Part shown: positions 45,699 through 54,428 of the stretch, piece after piece | Numbering within the stretch: the stretch's first letter is position 1 | Layout of the letters: every line of letters starts with the position of its first letter | Source of the DNA: Psychrobacter arenosus | GTDB lineage: Bacteria; Pseudomonadota; Gammaproteobacteria; Pseudomonadales; Moraxellaceae | Reading direction: 5' to 3' | Assembly (NCBI RefSeq): GCF_904848165.1 | Contig: NZ_LR884459.1 | Location: 372,001-436,000, forward strand | Length of the DNA: 64,000 bases | The notes under the pieces: generated by a model | The model's input: only the letters and a program-made list of their open reading frames with translations | Databases searched by the model: none | What the model was told of the DNA's origin: nothing | Position numbers and translations under genes: made by a program

Positions 45699-46712
45699 AT
45701 GTTAAATCATAAACGTTCTATGCTTGCGCTTAGCTTAATGACTATCACTACTGTAGCCCTAAGTGGTTGCGGTGGCGAAGAAACCGATAAGATTAAAAAG
45801 GAATATGATCGTATCGAAGATCAAGTCAAAGCAGAATATGACCGCGTTGAAGACAAGCTAACCAACAATGAAAAAAGCATGGCGGAGATTTTAAAGTCCG
45901 TATTTCTACCTGAAGAGAGTCTTGATAAATTCTTAGATAAAATCACCCCAGAAGGGGGTCAAGGCGGCTTGTATGCTGGGCATTTTATCGAGCTTGATGA
46001 TGGCGATGCTGGGGATTTAGATATCGGTGCTTTGTACTTTGACATCAGCAAAGCCGGCGCTGGCAGCATCAATGGTCGCGTCAGTTATCAGCAGCAGCCT
46101 TGCCAAGACAATCGTACCTTAGCTACCGACACTGCGGTCAAAGTAGACAATGTCATTGTGGGCAAACTATCGGGTAGCTTAGACACCTTAAAATTCTTAG
46201 ACATTAAATACGTTAATGACTTGGGTATTGAGACGCCAAATGTATTAACCACCTTTAGTGGTAAGTTTAATGACAAGATGGCTGGCAGCCCTTGGTTCGG
46301 TAGCTTTGAATACCAAGATGGTTTGGGCGGTACCAAGCTGTCCTCTGGCAACGACAATTGTAAGGTCCGCTATACCTTGAGCGACCGCGCTAATTTCGTC
46401 ACTTATCCTTTAGATTATAAAAAGGGCGACCTGCAAGCGAATATCGTCGGTACTGGCAGTCAAGCGCGCTTAACTTGGCGCAACCCTGAAAATACGGCTA
46501 CAGTCTTGGTCAGCCAAATCAATGTGAATAAAGCTGAGACTGGCGCTAATGGCTACGTGCGCAACCAAGTATTTAGCGCGGGCGAGACTCAATTTACGCC
46601 AGCCGTTGATGCTACCCCGACCAACTATGCCTTTGTCGTACAGGCTTTTGATAAAGATAATAACTTTATTGGTTATCAAGCACGCGTGATGGATTTACCA
46701 GAAGCTCGCTAG
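45699..46712 (+). CDS. uncharacterised lipoprotein with an N-terminal charged repeat
   Basis: A 337-residue lipoprotein: signal peptide and lipobox ending at Cys24 (VALSGC). Two copies of an 11-residue charged unit follow, KKEYDRIEDQV and KAEYDRVEDKL (about residues 33-54), predicted helical and possibly coiled. The rest (80-337) is beta-rich, with two Cys-containing segments (QPCQDN, NDNCKV), a Gly/Ser-rich part, and a fibronectin-III-like C-terminus (ARLTWRNPENTATVLVSQI; NYAFVVQAFD). I do not recognise a named family. AAGGA precedes the ATG by 9 bases. Probably outer-membrane anchored, facing the periplasm or surface. Confidence 0.82.
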   Translation: MLNHKRSMLALSLMTITTVALSGCGGEETDKIKKEYDRIEDQVKAEYDRVEDKLTNNEKSMAEILKSVFLPEESLDKFLDKITPEGGQGGLYAGHFIELDDGDAGDLDIGALYFDISKAGAGSINGRVSYQQQPCQDNRTLATDTAVKVDNVIVGKLSGSLDTLKFLDIKYVNDLGIETPNVLTTFSGKFNDKMAGSPWFGSFEYQDGLGGTKLSSGNDNCKVRYTLSDRANFVTYPLDYKKGDLQANIVGTGSQARLTWRNPENTATVLVSQINVNKAETGANGYVRNQVFSAGETQFTPAVDATPTNYAFVVQAFDKDNNFIGYQARVMDLPEAR

Positions 46713-46809
46713 ACCAGAGGGGGCTAAAACAAAGGTCACCAATTTCATAGGGTCTAGTTTAAGTTCTGCCCTAATTGAGCTTAACCAAGCCCTCTCATGC
46801 AAGCGTTCA

Positions 46810-46847
46810 GACCTGCCCATCTTGTGACAGATCGGCAGGTCGTTTTT
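46810..46847 (+). terminator. intrinsic terminator after the lipoprotein
   Basis: GACCTGCC (46810-46817) pairs with GGCAGGTC (46834-46841). Further pairs ATCT/AGAT lie inside, and GTTTTT follows. Placed 98 bases after the stop. Confidence 0.85.
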
Positions 46848-46898
46848 ATTCATGGCTTTCTAAAGGACTCATTAGAAGTCACCAATAGCGTCTGAGTA

Positions 46899-48335
46899 GT
46901 GGATATCAAGGTCGATAGTCCAGCAGACCATAATTCAGTTAGTGATTTAGTAAGTGATTTAGCTATGCTCACGGATTTTAATTTCTCTCAGTTCACCTTC
47001 CACAGTCGTCGCCTTTGGGTCCTCGTCTTACCGATTTTAATCACTCAATTTAGCCAAGCGGCTCTAGGGGTGGTGGATGCCATTATGGCGGGTCGCGTAT
47101 CCGCCTTAGACTTGGCTGCGGTCTCTATTGGCTCAGGGATTTGGTTGCCATTATTTTTATTGGCCACCGGCATCTTGATTGCTACTACCCCATTGATTGG
47201 TGAGGCGGTTGGGCAAGATAATATGCACCACGTGCCGCATATCACCCAGCAATCGTTATGGACGGCGGGTGTTTTAGGCCTGCTAGGCTTTGTAGTGGTC
47301 AACCTGATGCCTAATGTACTGCCATTGATGGGTGTGCCTGCTAACATCGTGCCCAAAGCCAGTCAATACTTACACGGCGTCTCTTTTGGTTTCCCGGCCA
47401 TTGCGGCTTATGCGGTATTGCGCAGTTATTGTGAGGCGTTAGGCCGTCCTGAGCCGGTGACGATTATTAGTATCATCGGTCTGCTCGCTGATATCCCCCT
47501 AAACTATATTTTCATTCATGGTTTATTCGGTATGCCAGAGCTTGGCGGTGCCGGTTGTGGGGTGGCGACAGCGATTGTACTGTGGATTAACGTCTTACTA
47601 CTGGGCAGCTACACCCATTTTTCTAAGCAAAAACAAATTGCTAGTACACGATTTTTCTATAGTTTTGCCAGTCCTAATCGTAAGCAAATCACTAAACTGT
47701 TAAAGCTGGGCGTACCGATTGGGGTGTCTATCTTTTTTGAAGCGAGTCTATTTAGTCTAGCCTCTTTAGTTATTAGCCCACTTGGGGAGTTGGCAGTCGC
47801 CTCGCATCAGGTCGCTCTAGCTGTGACCTCGCAACTGTTTATGGTGCCTATGTCGCTGGCTATGGCCTTGACTATCATGGTGTCCAACCGCTTTGGCGAG
47901 CGTAATTTCAGTGCGCTACGCCATGTGCAAACGACTGGGCTTATTTGGACAGTATTAATTGCTATCGTCGCTATGGTCATGGTCTGGATATTCCGTCCGC
48001 AGTTAGCCGCACTGTTTACAGACAACCCAATAGTACAAGAGCAAGCTATGTACCTGCTGATATTTGCGCTTGGTTATCAATTGTTTGATGGTTGGCAAGT
48101 CAACGTTGCGGGTATCTTACGCGGTTTGCAAGATACTACGGTACCGATGTGGATTACGTTATTTTGTTATTGGTTGGTTGCGTTACCTTTAGGCACCTAT
48201 TTGGTGCGTTATACTGATATTGGCGCGCAAGGCTTCTGGATGGCGCTGGTCATGGGCTTGCTGCTATCCGCTATTCTCCTCACCTTTAGATTGCGCCAAC
48301 AGCAGCGCAAAATTAAGTTGGACTATGGTGTATAA
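46899..48335 (+). CDS. norM: MATE-family multidrug efflux protein (NorM type)
   Basis: A 478-residue, 12-helix cation-coupled drug antiporter. It aligns with NorM/MdtK through ITQFSQAALGVVDAIMAGRVS, SIGSGIWLPLFL, LLADIPLNYIFIHGLFGMPELGGAGCGVATA and, in the second half, GVPIGVSIFFEASLFSLA. The start is uncertain: the frame begins at GTG 46899 with a poor ribosome site, and an ATG at 46965 (MLTDFNFSQF) lies closer to where homology starts. It would extrude cationic dyes, fluoroquinolones or metabolic by-products. Single gene. Confidence 0.9.
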   Translation: MDIKVDSPADHNSVSDLVSDLAMLTDFNFSQFTFHSRRLWVLVLPILITQFSQAALGVVDAIMAGRVSALDLAAVSIGSGIWLPLFLLATGILIATTPLIGEAVGQDNMHHVPHITQQSLWTAGVLGLLGFVVVNLMPNVLPLMGVPANIVPKASQYLHGVSFGFPAIAAYAVLRSYCEALGRPEPVTIISIIGLLADIPLNYIFIHGLFGMPELGGAGCGVATAIVLWINVLLLGSYTHFSKQKQIASTRFFYSFASPNRKQITKLLKLGVPIGVSIFFEASLFSLASLVISPLGELAVASHQVALAVTSQLFMVPMSLAMALTIMVSNRFGERNFSALRHVQTTGLIWTVLIAIVAMVMVWIFRPQLAALFTDNPIVQEQAMYLLIFALGYQLFDGWQVNVAGILRGLQDTTVPMWITLFCYWLVALPLGTYLVRYTDIGAQGFWMALVMGLLLSAILLTFRLRQQQRKIKLDYGV

Positions 48336-48635
48336 CCGCCCTAGCTAAACGCTAATTAGCACAAATAGATAACAAAAATTGTAAGTGTACACATGTACAT
48401 CGATTGCTCATTGCGGCAAATATAGGTATGATTAGCACGTATCGTATAAATATTTTGTTACAGTCACTTAACGCGCTCTTTTCAAGGTTTATTATGTTGA
48501 AAGATAGGCCTTAATTAGTAGCGTTACCCAGTAAGCTTTTTGGCTAAGTGATTGTTAGCAACGTCATAGGGCGACGATAATTTATACTTATTTATTTTAT
48601 TATTTTCATTATTAGGCACAAGGCATACACCTTTT
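48336..48635. other. intergenic gap (300 bases) with abutting palindromes
   Basis: Spacer before accB. Two 8-base palindromes touch each other: GTGTACAC (48385-48392) and ATGTACAT (48393-48400). Beyond them the sequence is AT-rich. No gene seen; a reverse-strand frame at 48524-48724 is not credible. Confidence 0.4.
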
Positions 48636-49067
48636 ATGGACATTGAAAAGATCCGCACCTTAATTGCACTTATGGAAGAGAGCGAGCTGGTTAACCTTGA
48701 GGTAAGTAGCGGGGATGAAAGCATCAGTCTAACCCGTCATTACGACACACCAGTACCAGCAATGATGGCAGCTCCGGCCAGTAGCCCAGCTGTCGGCTCT
48801 CCCGATACTAAGTCGGCAACAATCAAAGCTGGCAGTGTTGAAACCGCCCCTATGGTTGGTGTTTTCTATTCCGCCCCCAGTCCTAATGACCCGCCTTACG
48901 CCAAGGTAGGACAAAAAGTTCAGGCTGGTGATACGCTAGGTATTATTGAAGCTATGAAAATCATGAACCCGTTAGAGGCCACTCAAAGCGGCGTCATCGA
49001 TGAAATTTTGGTCGAAAATGCCGATGTGGTGCAATTTGGTCAGCCTATCGTTCGCTATAAAGCTTAA
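48636..49067 (+). CDS. accB: biotin carboxyl carrier protein of acetyl-CoA carboxylase
   Basis: A 143-residue BCCP with the biotin domain at the C-terminus: EAMKIMNPLEA with the biotinylated Lys108, preceded by APMVGVFYSAPSPNDPPYAKVGQ and the thumb-like segment typical of AccB. The N-terminal MDIEKIRTLIALMEESELVNLEV is the AccB-specific start, and an Ala/Pro-rich linker lies between. Acts with AccC in ACC, the first committed step of fatty-acid synthesis. Its stop codon lies in a hairpin (49056-49087), and accC begins 211 bases later, a longer gap than the usual tight accBC pair. Confidence 0.95.
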   Translation: MDIEKIRTLIALMEESELVNLEVSSGDESISLTRHYDTPVPAMMAAPASSPAVGSPDTKSATIKAGSVETAPMVGVFYSAPSPNDPPYAKVGQKVQAGDTLGIIEAMKIMNPLEATQSGVIDEILVENADVVQFGQPIVRYKA

Positions 49068-49087
49068 GGTCAGTACCGAGCTTTATA
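49056..49087 (+). other. stem-loop spanning the accB stop codon
   Basis: TATAAAGCT (49056-49064) pairs with AGCTTTATA (49079-49087), with GG/CC inside. The TAA stop of accB is at 49065-49067. No T run follows, so it is not an intrinsic terminator. Confidence 0.5.
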
Positions 49088-49278
49088 AGATTGCTAGACA
49101 TTACTTTAAAGCGCCAACGGTGACCAACTGAGTAACAGCTATACGGTTTACGACCTAGCCTAATTATTGATTTGAGCATGAGTAATTTGCAAATTAATAA
49201 TATGAGGTTTAGTAAAGGGTAAGAGTATAGGCTCAGTGGGCACGGCGCTTTGGCATACGAACAAAATAGGACGCACTC

Positions 49279-50643
49279 ATGATAAAAAAACTGCTGATAG
49301 CCAATAGAGGGGAGATCGCGCTACGTATCGTGCGCGCTTGTAAGCAGCTAGGTATTGAAACCGTCGGAGTTTACTCAACGGCTGACGCCAACCTTATGCA
49401 TCTACGCTTTGTCGATGAAGCAGTATGTATTGGCAAACCCAACGCCAATCAAAGCTACTTAGATATCAACACCCTACTCACTGCAGCGGAAATCACTGGC
49501 GCGGATGCTATTCATCCTGGCTATGGCTTTCTATCTGAAAACGCTGAATTCGCTGAGCAGGTTGAGCAAGCAGGATTAACCTTTGTAGGTCCCCATGCCG
49601 ATCATATTCGCTTAATGGGTAATAAAGTTTCTGCCATTAACGCTATGAAAAAAGCGGGCGTGCCGACAGTGCCTGGCTCTGTAGGCCCAGTTACCCTACA
49701 TAATGCTGAAGAGCAAGCGCGTGATATCGGCTTTCCGCTGTTAATTAAAGCAGCCTCTGGTGGTGGTGGTCGTGGTATGCGTATCGTTGAGCACTTTGAT
49801 CAGCTCGTCGGTCAAGTGCAGGCGGCTAAGCAAGAAGCCGAGCTCTGGTTTGGGGATGATACGGTCTATATGGAGCGCTATCTTAAAAACCCTCGCCACG
49901 TCGAAGTCCAGGTATTGGGTGATGGTAATGGCAATGCGATCCACCTGTATGACCGTGATTGCTCTCTGCAGCGTCGCCATCAAAAAGTACTGGAAGAGGC
50001 CCCTGCGCCCGATATCCCAGATGATGTGCGCGAGCCTATCTTAATGGCGTGTGTTAAAGCCTCTGAAGATATCAACTATCGCGGTGCCGGTACGTTTGAG
50101 TTTCTCTATGAAGATGGGCAATTCTTCTTTATCGAAATGAACACTCGCGTCCAGGTCGAGCATCCGGTCACCGAGATGATTACCGGTATCGACGTCGTCG
50201 TTGAGCAGTTAAAAATTGCAGCGGGTTATGGGCTATCGTATCGTCAAAATGAAATCGTTGCGCATGGTCATGCTATCGAATGCCGTATCAATGCCGAAGA
50301 TTCAGCGACCTTTATGCCTTGTCCAGGCACGGTAGACCAATTCTTTACCCCTAATGGTTCAGGCGTGCGCTTTGACTCACATCTCTACCCAGGCTACGAG
50401 ATTCCGTCTTATTACGACTCTTTGATTGGCAAGTTAATTTGCTATGGTCAAACGCGTCAACAAGCGATTGCTAAAACCTTACAAGCGCTTGATGAGTTGA
50501 TTATCACGGGTATTAAGACCAATATGGCTCTACATCGCGATGTTATCCTTGCCGATGAAGACTTTACTCGTGAGGCGCAAAACATTCATTATTTAGAAGA
50601 TAAACTGCTAAAGAAGAATGCTCCGGTTAAAGAAAAAGCTTAG
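49279..50643 (+). CDS. accC: biotin carboxylase subunit of acetyl-CoA carboxylase
   Basis: A 454-residue ATP-grasp biotin carboxylase, carboxylating BCCP-bound biotin with bicarbonate and ATP. N-terminal [23 protein letters not shown]-grasp Gly-rich loop [33 protein letters not shown]; catalytic [15 protein letters not shown]; and C-terminal biotin carboxylase domain ([12 protein letters not shown]). Length is normal. AGGA precedes the ATG. Forms ACC with AccB and separately encoded AccA/AccD, which are not in this window. Confidence 0.97.
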   Translation: MIKKLLIANRGEIALRIVRACKQLGIETVGVYSTADANLMHLRFVDEAVCIGKPNANQSYLDINTLLTAAEITGADAIHPGYGFLSENAEFAEQVEQAGLTFVGPHADHIRLMGNKVSAINAMKKAGVPTVPGSVGPVTLHNAEEQARDIGFPLLIKAASGGGGRGMRIVEHFDQLVGQVQAAKQEAELWFGDDTVYMERYLKNPRHVEVQVLGDGNGNAIHLYDRDCSLQRRHQKVLEEAPAPDIPDDVREPILMACVKASEDINYRGAGTFEFLYEDGQFFFIEMNTRVQVEHPVTEMITGIDVVVEQLKIAAGYGLSYRQNEIVAHGHAIECRINAEDSATFMPCPGTVDQFFTPNGSGVRFDSHLYPGYEIPSYYDSLIGKLICYGQTRQQAIAKTLQALDELIITGIKTNMALHRDVILADEDFTREAQNIHYLEDKLLKKNAPVKEKA

Positions 50644-50696
50644 GCTATTTTGCTAATCACAGTACGTTAATGGCAGCTATTTTATATTCAGCCAAT

Positions 50697-50732
50697 AAAA
50701 AGCCCTTTTTCTGATAGAGAAAGGGCTTTTTT
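50697..50732 (+). terminator. bidirectional intrinsic terminator after accC
   Basis: AAAAAGCCCTTT (50697-50708) pairs with AAAGGGCTTTTTT (50720-50732), with TCT/AGA pairs in the loop arm. It lies between accC (plus) and the minus-strand gene at 50761. Confidence 0.88.
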
Positions 50733-50760
50733 ATAACTAAACGTCTAGTATTTTAACTGG

Positions 50761-51333
50761 CTACGGTAAGATACGTTTAAAGGTAGCAAAGCAATCTTCG
50801 CCATCTGGATCTGCACACCACTGCATCTTATTGTCTTGATGGTTTAAATACGCGACTAAAGCTTCATCGGTTTGATCAATCTGATTGCCCGCACAGTCCA
50901 CTTCATTATTATCATAAACGGTCTTGATAGCGATAATAGGTAAGCCTTGCTCAGGGTGCGTGACTAAATACTTACCATAGGTCCATTCCGCCCCGCTCAC
51001 AGCCCACATATTATTGTCTTCGCTAAAGTTATATAACTCGCGACAACTGCCCTGCTCCATCGCCTTGCCGGTGACCTGAAGCTTACTCGTCTCCTGCTTA
51101 TTCGACTCCTGCAAGGTAGCTGCAGCATCCGTCATATCTACCGCTTGCTCATTATCTTCTGCAGCCCTAGCCGCTTCCCGTGCTTTCGCCTCGTTTAAAT
51201 CAATCTCCCATTGCCCGGCTATGGCGGGAAGACTGTGGGTACTAATGACCGACTTACTTACGGGCTCGCCTGGGGTAGGTAGTGAGGCCAATACGGCGGC
51301 TAAACTGAATGAAGCAAATGAGATGGGTTCCAT
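50761..51333 (-). CDS. uncharacterised exported protein with paired cysteines
   Basis: A 190-residue protein with a hydrophobic N-terminus (ISFASFSLAAVLASLP) that may be a signal peptide without a clear cleavage site. An Ala/Glu-rich polar stretch follows (45-85). The C-terminal part has GSCRELYNF, NEVDCAGNQ, MQWCADPDGEDCFATF: four Cys likely in two disulfides. Aromatic-rich motifs (MWAVSGAEWTYGKYLV) are present. I do not recognise the family. AccC and LeuA neighbours give no functional hint. Moderately confident it is a real gene because of its terminator and clean reading frame. Confidence 0.65.
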   Translation of the reverse strand: MEPISFASFSLAAVLASLPTPGEPVSKSVISTHSLPAIAGQWEIDLNEAKAREAARAAEDNEQAVDMTDAAATLQESNKQETSKLQVTGKAMEQGSCRELYNFSEDNNMWAVSGAEWTYGKYLVTHPEQGLPIIAIKTVYDNNEVDCAGNQIDQTDEALVAYLNHQDNKMQWCADPDGEDCFATFKRILP

Positions 51334-51816
51334 ATCTACTCTTATAATCTGGGGGCAAATGTGTCTATTACGGGTAAGCTAGCAGCCTTTTTATTGGCTA
51401 ATAGCTAGTAAAATAGTAGTTAATAAGCCTGATGTGAAACTGACCACTACTATCTTGATTACCCTTATAAACAACAGCCCAATTTATTAAGGTTAGGCGG
51501 CGCTACACCTTTATTTATCTTAACTATTATTTATCCTAATTATTGGCTTTCCAATAATATAGCAATAGCGCGATTTGACGGGTCAAAAAAGGGGCGAAAC
51601 TATAACTATAAACTACAGCAATAGGCTTCTAAAAAGAGGTTAAATAAACCGTTAGTGAATAGCCATTACTGTGTAGATTCCATTATCCCTAAAAACCGCT
51701 TTAAAAGCTGTCAATTTAGCGTAAGTCTGCTAACTTTCAATAACAAGCCTTAGTTATGCTCTAGCTATCTTAACAATAATTCCTTAATTTTATCAGGGCT
51801 TTATAGCAATTATTTA
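51334..51816. other. intergenic gap (483 bases)
   Basis: Spacer between the leuA terminator and the start of the small exported protein, both minus strand; presumably the latter's promoter. AT-rich, with no reading frame or recognised RNA seen. Confidence 0.4.
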
Positions 51817-51856
51817 AAAAAAAGACCGCTCCTATTACCTTAGGGCGGCCTTTTTA
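51817..51856 (-). terminator. intrinsic terminator after leuA
   Basis: On the minus strand GGCCGCCCTA pairs with TAGGAGCGGTC (one bulged A, one G:T) and is followed by a run of eight T. It lies about 70 bases beyond the leuA stop at 51925. Confidence 0.8.
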
Positions 51857-51924
51857 GTTTTTTAGTTAGCCCTATTAATAACTTATAAGGTTAAGTTGGG
51901 CTACGCTATTTTAGCGATAAGCCC

Positions 51925-53691
51925 TTAAGCGCCTGATGCAACCGGCGCCTGAGCTAGTGCAGATAAGGCACCTTTTAGCATGGCTGAAACCGTACTGGTA
52001 CAAGTACCGATACCTGAGTAAATTTTGCCATTGACTGTTAGTTGAATATAGGCAGCAGCAGCAGCATTGGTTTTATTTTCACGGTCCGTATCTATTTCAG
52101 ACTCGTCGTAGTTAAGGTGATGCGGGCTGATCGCATGTTCGGCGTAGTTAATAATGTGCACAGCACTGCCCATATTTTGCGCTAAACCATCAATGAAGGA
52201 AGACAAAGGCCCGTTACCTACCCCGTCAATCTCGATGGTTTCGCCATGCGCTTTAACTTGACCGACAAACTGCACCTCACCACCTTTATTGTTCACGCTA
52301 TAGTCGAGCAATTCATAGTCCGATTGCTGTAAATAGGTGCGCTCGAAGGTTTGTAAGATTTCGTCATTTTGAAGCTCACGTGCCTCTTTTTCCGCCTGAT
52401 TTTGTACAACGCGGCTAAAGTCAATTTGCATCCAACGGGGTAAGTTAAAGCCATAGTTGCGCTGCAAGATATAAGCAACGCCCCCTTTACCAGATTGGCT
52501 GTTAATACGCACCACATCTTGATAGCTGCGACCGATATGCGCAGGGTCGATAGGCAAGTAAGCCACGTCCCAATGATCGGCAGTCTCTGCGTGTTGGGTA
52601 TTGTAATCCAAGGATTTCTTAATAGCATCCTGATGTGAGCCACTAAAGGCGGTAAAGACCAATTCACCGACATAAGGATGGCGTGGATGTAATGGTAAGT
52701 TATTACATTCGCTCACCACTTGGACGATTTCGCTCATATTGCTAAAGTCGAGTTCAGGATCTACGCCTTGGCTAAATAAGTTCATCGCCATGACCATAAT
52801 ATCCATATTACCTGTGCGCTCACCATTACCCAGCAAAGTACCTTCAATACGATCTGCACCCGCCATTAAACCAAGCTCAGCGGCAGCAAGCCCACAACCA
52901 CGGTCATTGTGCGTATGTAAGCTGACGATGACATCTTTACGGCAGCTTAAATGGCGGCAGAAGTACTCGACCTGATCGGCAAATACATTCGGCACAGACG
53001 CTTCGACCGTCGCTGGTAAGTTGATGATTACGCCTTGACCAGACTGCGGCTGCCAGACTTTACATACGGCTTCACAGACTTCAATCGCAAAATCGGTCTC
53101 AGTTTGACTAAAGCTCTCTGGTGAATATTGGAATACCCATTCTGTCTCTGGATATTGCGCGGCGTACTGTTTGACTAAAGTCGCGCCATCGATAGCGATT
53201 TGCTTGATTTCTTCCTTAGTTTTGCCGTAAACCTTATCACGCTGTACTCGGCTAGTAGAGTTATACACATGCACGATAGCGCGTTTGGCGCCTTTTAAAG
53301 ACTCAAAGGTACGCTGAATAAGATGCTCACGCGCTTGTACCAAAACTTGTAGCGTCACATCGGCGGGTACATGACCTTCTTCGATAAGCTTACGAGTAAA
53401 GTCGAATTCTACTTGTGCGGCTGACGGGAAACCAATCTCAATTTCTTTAAAGCCTACTTCAACTAGCGTTTTGAAAAAGCGCATTTTTTGTTCGATAGTC
53501 ATCGGATCAATCAGGGCTTGGTTACCATCACGCAGATCCACACTCGCCCAGATTGGCGACTGAGTAATTTCTTGATCGGGCCAAGTGCGATCGGTCAGCT
53601 TTGGGGCAAAACCAAAGGCGCGATATTTGCGATAATCGAAAGCAGGGTTTTTTGGCGTAATCTTAGAATTTGCTGGAGTGGTTGTGCCCAT
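51925..53691 (-). CDS. leuA: 2-isopropylmalate synthase (long, type 2)
   Basis: First committed enzyme of leucine synthesis: acetyl-CoA plus 2-oxoisovalerate to 2-isopropylmalate. The 588-residue protein is the longer LeuA form (as in actinobacteria and yeast), starting near FAPKLTDRTWPDQ. Motifs: VDLRDGNQALIDPM (metal-binding Asp), SLHTHNDRGCGLAAAE with metal His, GNGERTGNMD, and a C-terminal regulatory LeuA-dimer domain (after 430) for leucine feedback. I prefer the ATG at 53691 with AAGGA 7 bases upstream over a TTG at 53715. Divergent from the Lrp-like gene with a shared operator region. Confidence 0.95.
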   Translation of the reverse strand: MGTTTPANSKITPKNPAFDYRKYRAFGFAPKLTDRTWPDQEITQSPIWASVDLRDGNQALIDPMTIEQKMRFFKTLVEVGFKEIEIGFPSAAQVEFDFTRKLIEEGHVPADVTLQVLVQAREHLIQRTFESLKGAKRAIVHVYNSTSRVQRDKVYGKTKEEIKQIAIDGATLVKQYAAQYPETEWVFQYSPESFSQTETDFAIEVCEAVCKVWQPQSGQGVIINLPATVEASVPNVFADQVEYFCRHLSCRKDVIVSLHTHNDRGCGLAAAELGLMAGADRIEGTLLGNGERTGNMDIMVMAMNLFSQGVDPELDFSNMSEIVQVVSECNNLPLHPRHPYVGELVFTAFSGSHQDAIKKSLDYNTQHAETADHWDVAYLPIDPAHIGRSYQDVVRINSQSGKGGVAYILQRNYGFNLPRWMQIDFSRVVQNQAEKEARELQNDEILQTFERTYLQQSDYELLDYSVNNKGGEVQFVGQVKAHGETIEIDGVGNGPLSSFIDGLAQNMGSAVHIINYAEHAISPHHLNYDESEIDTDRENKTNAAAAAYIQLTVNGKIYSGIGTCTSTVSAMLKGALSALAQAPVASGA

Positions 53692-53890
53692 GAGTGAGTC
53701 CTTGCTGTGGTTCAAAGTTAAGAAGCGAGTTAAAAAGGCTAAAATACTACATTAATAAAAAGCCATATTAATAAAAAACTATGTTCATAAAAAATAGTGC
53801 GCTAAAAAGTACTGACGAAGTTTCAATGAAATCATTATAGCAAAGAGCTAAGAGTGATAATCAACAAATAACGCTTTTATTTTAGTATTA

Positions 53891-53938
53891 TTAGAGATTT
53901 TTGCTAAATTTAATATTATAATTAGTGAAAATCTCTAA
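53891..53938. promoter_or_regulatory. 11-base perfect inverted repeat between leuA and the Lrp-like gene
   Basis: TTAGAGATTTT (53891-53901) and AAAATCTCTAA (53928-53938) are exact inverted copies separated by 26 AT-rich bases. The right arm ends 13 bases before the regulator's ATG, so a bound protein could repress that gene. The spacing suits a multimeric Lrp-type protein. Regulator identity is inferred. Confidence 0.6.
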
Positions 53939-53951
53939 CATAAAACCTACT

Positions 53952-54428
53952 ATGAAAAATGACACTATAACGCCAGAGTTTGACGCCATTGACAGGAAAA
54001 TTATCGAGTTGTTGTTGGTCGATGCGCGCATGAGCGTGACCGATATTGCAGAACGGGTCAATCTCTCTGCTACTCCCTGCGCGCGCCGAATTAAACAACT
54101 GGAACAAAGCGGGATTATTACCGGTTACCATGCCGCGACTAATCCACAAAAACTGGGCTACAGCCTCGCTGTCTTTATCGCGGTGGGTATGGACAAACAT
54201 ACCGCCGAACGCTTTGAGCAATTTGAGGATAAAATTAAAAGCTTTGATGAGGTGGTCAGCTGTAGCATCGTCACAGGACGCAGCGAGGACTATCTCATCA
54301 AGGTTTTAGTGCGAGATATGGCGCATTATGAAGAATTTTTATTACATCGCTTAAACCGTATTGAAGGCGTCAGTCATGTACATACCAGCTTTGAGCTACG
54401 CGAGGTGTTTAGCCGGAGTGCAGTGTAG
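53952..54428 (+). CDS. Lrp/AsnC-family transcriptional regulator
   Basis: A 158-residue regulator. The N-terminal winged HTH is seen in LDxxDxKIxxLL form (FDAIDRKIIELLLVDARMSVTDIAERVNLSATPCARRIKQLEQ), then the linker and the C-terminal RAM domain (GYSLAVFIAVGM ... GVSHVHTSFELREV) that binds amino-acid effectors. I start at ATG 53952; a GTG at 53925 would add nine residues. It is divergent from leuA, sharing the inverted repeat, and its tail overlaps the convergent MFS gene by 20 bases. Likely leucine- or amino-acid-responsive. Confidence 0.9.
   Translation: MKNDTITPEFDAIDRKIIELLLVDARMSVTDIAERVNLSATPCARRIKQLEQSGIITGYHAATNPQKLGYSLAVFIAVGMDKHTAERFEQFEDKIKSFDEVVSCSIVTGRSEDYLIKVLVRDMAHYEEFLLHRLNRIEGVSHVHTSFELREVFSRSAV

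Noticed and set aside
48524..48724. Minus-strand 66-codon frame before accB
   Set aside because: Overlaps the accB start and gives a low-complexity Ser/Leu-rich product.
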